A DNA stretch of 64,000 nucleotides, from positions 6,744,556 through 6,808,555 of the forward strand of contig NC_066850.1 of the NCBI RefSeq assembly GCF_001640805.2, read 5' to 3'. Positions 57,871 to 64,000 of this stretch are shown in pieces. The notes beneath the pieces are model-generated. The model was given only the letters and a program-made list of their open reading frames with translations, searched no databases and was not told the DNA's origin. The position numbers and the translations under genes were made by a program. Source of the stretch: Lates calcarifer. Its lineage: Eukaryota; Chordata; Actinopteri; Centropomidae. The stretch's first letter is position 1, and each line of letters begins with the position of its first letter.

Positions 57871-60800
57871 TCAAAGGGAGGTCTCCAAGCTGTGTAGGGG
57901 GCTCCCCGGGGCCGAGGGGGTTCCTGATTTGGGGCCCTCCGGAAGGAGGTGGTTACTGCTCTCCACAGCGTTATTGTTCTGGTTGGGGGACGGGGAGACT
58001 GGCGTGGTGGGGGCGGCGGTGGTGACGGGCGAAGGCGTGGGCGAGGGCGGCGTGGGCGTGGCGTTGCGGGGGCTGGCGGAGTTGCGCTTGGTCGGAGCGT
58101 CGTCCTCTGCGTCGGTGTCATCTATTAGGGGGATATGGGGCTCAGAGTCCTCTATCCGGAATTCGGGGTGGGTCATGAAGTTGTGGATTGATGTTCGCGA
58201 CTCGGGCTTCTCCAGCCCCTCATAGAGGGAGATGGAGCTGCGGAATGCATTCACCACCCGGATCTGGAGGAAGGGAGAAGGGACAGGGAGCAGGAAAGGA
58301 ACACATTTAGCCAGATTCAGAAATGACGTGTGTGTTTTCATTTCAACACCTGGATATAACACCACAGATAAAAACCTAGGACTCAGGTTTTATTGGGTCA
58401 ATACTAGGTGAGTTTTAGGGGCAAAAAATGATCAGTGAGGGGTGGAAACTCTCAGAGACACGTGCAGGTGTGCAGTTATTTCTAGTAGTCAAATTACAAC
58501 TTGTAAAACCAGTTAACTGTAAGTCGTCCTTACCATTTTCTACACTACGTTAGCCTCAAAGCCACTATTAAAGTCCTGACAAGCTTAGACAGGAGCAGCC
58601 AATATTCTCGAGTTAAATTCAGCAGTTTATTTCTCTGTGTCACTTCCTGTTTCTCCAAGTCACCTTCCAGTTCTTGCCAATATATTTAGTCTAGAGCACA
58701 GAATGAAAGAAAATTAGAATGTCTCTGATTTAAAGCCAAAGCCTCATGCTAACGCACAAAGCTAAAGGCATGAGGTATACTCGAGGCATTAAAAAGGCAT
58801 CAGGTTTCCATAAATATTTGACAGACTGGACTTCAAGCCTGTACGGAGCCGGCGTTGGTTCAGATAAAAGGGTTTCTGAGAGACAGAAAACTTGAGTTGC
58901 ATCCCATGAAGACAAACCTGACACTGGAGGAACTATTCTTTAAAGTCGCGTAGTAAAACCAGTGTTTTTTGGGTAAGTACAGTGGTAGTATTTCACAAAA
59001 CACTTGGTAGAGGCTTGTGTCTGATTAATCAAAATGCAGAAGGGAACCAAGAGAAGAGAGGAATGCTGTTCTTTAGACGAGAACACATCCAGAGAGAGAA
59101 CAGGACAGAGGCTGGACAGAAGTTTACTGTTGGACATGCTTAGGATAGAGAAAAGAGAGAGAGAGAGAGAGAGACAGAGAAAAAAGGGGTGGTCAGTTTT
59201 AGCTTATGTTTGTGGAGTAAAAACAAAAAAAAGCTGCAGCAGCCAAGCATGTCTACAAGCTGGTATAACATGTCAAAAACAGCACAAAGAGAAAAAACTC
59301 ACAAACGAGACCAGAGACTTTGAACCCATGCAGAGCGCGGCGCTACCTTGTGTTCAATGGTAGTAAACCTTTGAGTATAGCCCATGACACATTTCACAGA
59401 ATCTAAAGAAGAATATGTGGGGAGTCAGTGGTATTCATTCTTTTAGGGTCATTTTTGGCAACATATTGCCAGGTGGACACATTCTGCCAACAAACAAGGA
59501 TTCACACAGAGAAAGACTTGAAAAGTTGCTCCGGCTCTTTTCACCTGCAAGGAAAAGTTAAGAGTTTAATAAGGGAAGCACCCGTTGGCCCATAAATGTC
59601 AGGTCTGAGAAGGATCCCACCTGAGAGAGAGACCTGAATATTTACTGTAGGGTTGCATAATTTTTCAGTATGTCAGGGAAACACAACAGTGGGATCTGTT
59701 GTTAATGTGTCTGGGAAAAGTCCCATGTGTTTACATTCAAGAGCACAGTCATTTATTCCATTAAGCTGTTTCTTTGTCACAACTGTTAGACATTTAAAAT
59801 CCACTGCTGGTCAGATGGTCCCGCCTGGGAAGATCTGAAAGAGAAAAAGAGTCATTGTTGACACACACGCACACACAGTCCTTGTAAGGGCACGGTCAAG
59901 AGGAGGGGAAATACCGCCGTGAAATGATCCGCATCTGCTCTCGATGGACAAATGGCGTTGGTGCTGAGGCTGCCAGCCTTTCCAAACTTATGCACAAATC
60001 TTGCATCCAAACACACTGACAAACTGCAGCTGATTATCTGCTAAAGGTTTATTTTTGGAGACTCTTCCCTGCCACCCCACCCTCTTTTCCCACAGAAACT
60101 CCCAGAGGGAGCCACAGCTGGAGAAGTAGTCATGATTTCACCACTGACTGTCAAGACATCCACTGACACTTGGATAGATTTTCTCACAGAGGTCCACGTC
60201 ATGGTTTGTCTCTTATCGTTTTTAGGCCGTGATCATGGGCATATACTCAAAACATTTACCCAGCTAGGGACTAGAGAGCTGCGACACAGACCCATGGGTG
60301 CTACAGGGGGGCACAGAGCAGACTGAGGCAGCTGCAGACAAACCTGGTGACTGTCAATCCAGAATATATATATATATATTTTGTCAAATATTAAAATGCA
60401 CATCATCCCACCCCTGAGATTAAACAGTTAACAGTTTCCATTTCTGAGACCAAAGCAGAAGCAGAACAGAAAACATGATGACACAGAGAAAACACCTTGA
60501 CGCTAGAAGCGACCTGGTTACAGGGTACATATATATACAGCAGTGTTATCGAAGCAATATGGAAGATGTGGTATATTTGGTGTCTTTTTTTTTTTTTGGA
60601 AGAAAACAGGGGGGAACATTAGGAGAAGCATGAGAGAGTAAAAGTGTCAACGTTAGGTGAGAAGAAGAGTGGAGGAGGAAGATGTTAGAAGAACAGAAGA
60701 AATAAAAGTCTCATGCACTAGAGGAGAACACGCACTCACACCCCACAGTGGCAGAAGCGGTGTTGGCGGCAGTGGCAGTAGTGGTAGTAGTAGAAAAGGC

Positions 60801-63791
60801 TACATGTGTAGGGCTAGAAACATTGGTTACATCGTGCTGTTGTTGGCTGGAGTTGGAGGCCTGCCGCCTTAGAGCCCCCTGAAAGGAAGTTCCACTCTGG
60901 AACGCACTCACTACATCCATCTGCAAAGAATCAGACAGCGTGACAGGAGAAAGCCCAGAGGAAATAAAACACAACACAGCCAGAGGAGAGAGAAAAGAGA
61001 GAAAAAAATAAAGAGAAGGCACCAGTAACCATAAAAAAAATGTCACTTGGAAATTGGATTTAGGCATTATAGTTAAAGAAAGAGGAAAAATGGGGACGGT
61101 TGGGTTTAAAGGCACTGATCGGAGGGAGCTCTGACTCCAAAATCTGACCTTGCTTTCACTCTTTTCTCTGCAGAATCCTTCCATACTTACAGCTATAGCC
61201 ATGCCAATAGTCTTTGAACATTCAGCTGTTCTATCGTGCTTTCTGCCCAATCCAATTCACTTGTTTCTCATCAGTACCTTCAAACTAGTCGTGTTTTAGC
61301 AGAAAGAGTCAGACTGAGTCAGAAATAGGCACAGGAACCTGCTTTAGCTCAGAAGCAGAACAGAAAAATTAGAGGGAGGGCTTTTGTTTTTAGGGCACAA
61401 GCCATTCTTTAAGAATGCCGAGAAGGAAGAACAAAACATAGATTTTAAGCTGGAAGAGCAGTAGAGTTAAAGGGTTTATGGCTTTTGATTCCCTTGGTGT
61501 TGGGTGCAGTGTTGGGTGGTATGCGGGAGGTTCTGGAGATTGTTACCTGAGTCTGGATGCGATTGAGGCCTCGGAACCAGAGGATCTGGCCTCGGCGAAG
61601 CTCCCGCTCGGCGTGGTCGATCTCGTCCATGTCCTCCAGCTCCTCCAGCTCCTCGTCTGGGATCTCCTCCTTCTGGGTGCCGTGGCCCGCCGTTTTCAAG
61701 AATTTTAAGCGGCTGGTTGGTATCGAAGAGATTACCTGGAAGACATCACGATTTACGTGAGCAACGCTGCCGGCTGATGATGTTACACTCCACAGCAAGG
61801 GAAAGTGACATTTCATTATGGCAGGGTGCAGCACACACATTAAGCAGCCAGTGACCCTGAAAATTAGCAGCACTGCCAAAAGGTTGATGCGAGGCAGGCA
61901 GTTTGACGTCATCAGGTTTGCTCTGAGTCTCCAAACATATCCCACTGTGCAGTTATACACTTAATAGGTAATAACATTTATCAGCAACTATTTAAAAAAA
62001 AAAATCAACAAATCATTTCAGTCATTTTTAGTTGCAGCCCTACATCGTATTTCAAAATGAACCCAATAACTACAGCTGAGTAGACGACTGAGGGTATAGA
62101 AAAGTAAAATAAATACAAATAACTTCAAGTTACAATGGGTGTCTTTATCTTATATTTTCCCTTATATTTCTTATATTTTAAAGGTTATCAGTAAAGACAA
62201 CCTTTGGGAAAATATTTTTTTGTATTTACATCCTATTTAAAAGCAAAAGACAGAAACAACAACCCAGAGACCAGACTGCTTCTAAGCCCTGCATCTTCTT
62301 TTGGACACATAAACCTTTTTCAATTCTAAAACGGTCATCTGCTAGCCCTAACCCTGAACTTATATGCACTGAGCACAACCCTGTTTATCTGTGTCTAGTC
62401 AAAGAACGCAGGCTAATGCCAATGTTTTTGATTTGACAAGCACGGATAATGACGTATTATGTACACTGCACTGTGAAATGAGCGTGGGCAGTTAGTGTAA
62501 ACCAGACTTGCATCAAAACGTCATAATGACTCTGAGGAATTTCAACCCTCAATGTCTCACAAAAATATCTTTAACTAGAACAGGAAAAACAAACTCCAAA
62601 TGTGTGCTCCACATTATTAAATTCTAAATGTAGATAATTAACAAAGTGACAAAAACTGTTCAAAACTAAAAGAAATATAATGCTGAAAAAGACGCATGTT
62701 TAGTTTTGTTGAAAGGAAAAAGAGAGCAAAGATTTCATCAGTGTAAAACATCTTGCGTTGTGGCCATCACATTTAACTGGTTACATAAAAATGTCTGCTT
62801 GACTAAAGCTATGTACTATGCTCCATATGATCTGGTCCAAATTTAATTCAGTTTTAGTTTGGAGAGCCTATCCCCTCACCGCTCACTGTTACATCTCTTC
62901 ACCACCATTAAACTCCCACTAAGCCAGTTCAAACACAGGGGGGCAGTGTCATCCCACATTTTAGTAACTGTCCAACTGAAGGTGGAGCTCAGCTGTATTG
63001 TCTTATCATACCTGTCCCCATAGTAGAGAGCCAAAGCCTAAGAAAGTACACCACAGCCACTGGTCGATGGACAGAGCCACACAGCTGAATGGCTTCCCTC
63101 CAAACTGTACTATGACGATCTAGAGGGGCAGGAAGAGAGGTGGAATTAATTTGAGAGCAAACTTTTAGATTGAATATTTACAGCTTCAAGTCTTGTGGGA
63201 CAGATGATCTCACAGGCACATTCACAGAAAAACCCTACAAGTTTGGATAGGTCTCCGGTCTACTTTACCTGGACAATGAAGGTACCAAAGACAATACTAC
63301 AGAAGATAAGGTTGTTGAAGATGCCGTCAAAGACATTCCTTTCACCATGGATCTTGCGGGCATTGATCTCGTTGAAAAGCTGCATCATTACAAAGGTATT
63401 GAAGACAATAGTGTAGTGTTCAGAGGGTGGGGCGTGGAGGGGCGCGTTCCTGCCGCTGTCAATGTCAAACACTTTCTCACCTGCAGAAACAGTCAGAGAG
63501 AGTTTGTTCGAATGAATGGAGGGAGAAGTTCACTGGCTCCAAGTACATGAGGAAATATGCCTAATTCAGCTTCTTACCAGCAAAGAGTAGAGAAAAGATG
63601 ATGACTAGCTGGTACACTCCCTGGCCGAGGATGTTCTTCATCATAGTGCGGGAGATGAGAGGCTTGTTGCGGCCATATGGCTTCCTTAGCAGCAGGGCTT
63701 CTGTGGGGGGCTCCGTGGCCAGAGCTAGTGAAGCAAAGGTGTCCATGATCAGATTGACCCACAACATCTGTACCGCTTTCAGTGGAGAGTC
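57871..63791 (-). CDS. atp2b1: Plasma membrane calcium-transporting ATPase 1, C-terminal part
   Basis: PMCA1 is a P-type ATPase that exports Ca2+ from the cytosol. Six 3' coding exons are in the window, in coding order: 63791-63578, 63480-63269, 63119-63012, 61735-61547, 60920-60740 (alternative) and 58263-57871. The 5' part is off the right edge. They encode the end of the catalytic core and transmembrane segments ([72 protein letters not shown]) and the calmodulin-binding region ([18 protein letters not shown]). The b-type tail begins [10 protein letters not shown] and ends in the PDZ ligand [24 protein letters not shown] and [11 protein letters not shown] mark it as PMCA1 rather than PMCA2-4. 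The tail has an added Thr/Pro/Ala-rich stretch. Teleosts have atp2b1a and atp2b1b; which one this is cannot be told. Confidence 0.95.
60740..60920 (-). other. atp2b1: atp2b1 alternatively spliced C-site exon (a-type) with internal donor
   Basis: The exon opens [20 protein letters not shown] after ttctttgcag, as in PMCA1 splice site C. Two donors are visible. The internal one, after Pro-Thr-His at 60,804, gives 117 bases (39 codons) and keeps the b-tail frame. The full-length one, at 60,740, gives 181 bases and shifts frame. Full inclusion reads into the last exon as YPGGECIP... and ends 14 residues later, like the mammalian PMCA1a tail. Skipping gives PMCA1b. Confidence 0.85.
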
Positions 63792-64000
63792 CTGGTGGTG
63801 GAGAGACACCAAATTAGGTTACATTTTCATAACATCTATAATATCATGGAAATTTAGAGCATCTATTAAGAGACCTTCCAGTTGACATGAAGCAAATTGA
63901 ATGTGGCAAACAAATATTTCCCTGTCTGCTGAATAACTGAGTGCACAATTATAAGCTGTGGCAGCTTGAGTGTTGAGGAGTGTGTGTTTTGGCATGATGA

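Noticed and set aside
57708..58225. Overlapping Pro/Arg- and Gly-rich reading frames on both strands
   Set aside because: They are shadows of the GC-rich last coding exon of atp2b1, whose frame is fixed by the [18 protein letters not shown] and ETSL sequences.
1..64000. CRISPR arrays, bacterial operons, phage or integrated virus genes
   Set aside because: None seen. The tandem 145-bp array has long tRNA-like units rather than short repeats with spacers, and all genes are intron-containing vertebrate genes.

Overview
The window is vertebrate nuclear DNA, almost certainly from a ray-finned (teleost) fish. The signs are short, AT-rich, GT-AG introns, abundant CA/GT microsatellites, and protein sequences that follow human orthologues closely but with fish-style changes. 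All genes were read by joining exons at GT-AG sites and checking codon phase across each junction. No transcripts or database searches were available.

Layout: (1) 1-31,700, plus strand: the 3' part of a type VII collagen gene (col7a1-type), 79 coding exons. It holds a first Gly-X-Y block (about 597 residues), a very large non-collagenous segment (about 570 residues, 16 exons), a second Gly-X-Y block (445 residues), and a C-terminal NC2 region with a Kunitz domain. The start of the gene lies off the left edge. (2) 35,723-36,221, plus strand: a one-coding-exon urocortin gene (UCN3-like peptide, but in the UCN2 position beside COL7A1). (3) 38,506-46,056, plus strand: a complete copg2 gene (24 coding exons, 873 aa). 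(4) 46,822-52,676, minus strand: a complete mest gene (11 coding exons, 326 aa). It meets copg2 tail-to-tail with facing poly(A) signals about 50 bp apart. Its last intron contains a cluster of tRNA-like cassettes, four of them in a 145-146 bp tandem array. (5) 57,871-63,791, minus strand: the last six coding exons of a plasma-membrane calcium ATPase (atp2b1/PMCA1), including the alternatively spliced exon at the calmodulin-binding site. The rest lies off the right edge.

The genes do not form one pathway. The window joins three conserved vertebrate neighbour groups: COL7A1-UCN2, MEST-COPG2 and ATP2B1. The most unusual content is the giant interruption in the collagen helix, with an Arg/Glu-rich probable single alpha-helix and furin-type sites. 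Next are the tRNA-like array in the mest intron and the UCN2-position/UCN3-sequence peptide gene. Intergenic stretches (31.7-35.7 kb, 36.5-38.3 kb, 53.4-54.9 kb) show no supported coding exon.
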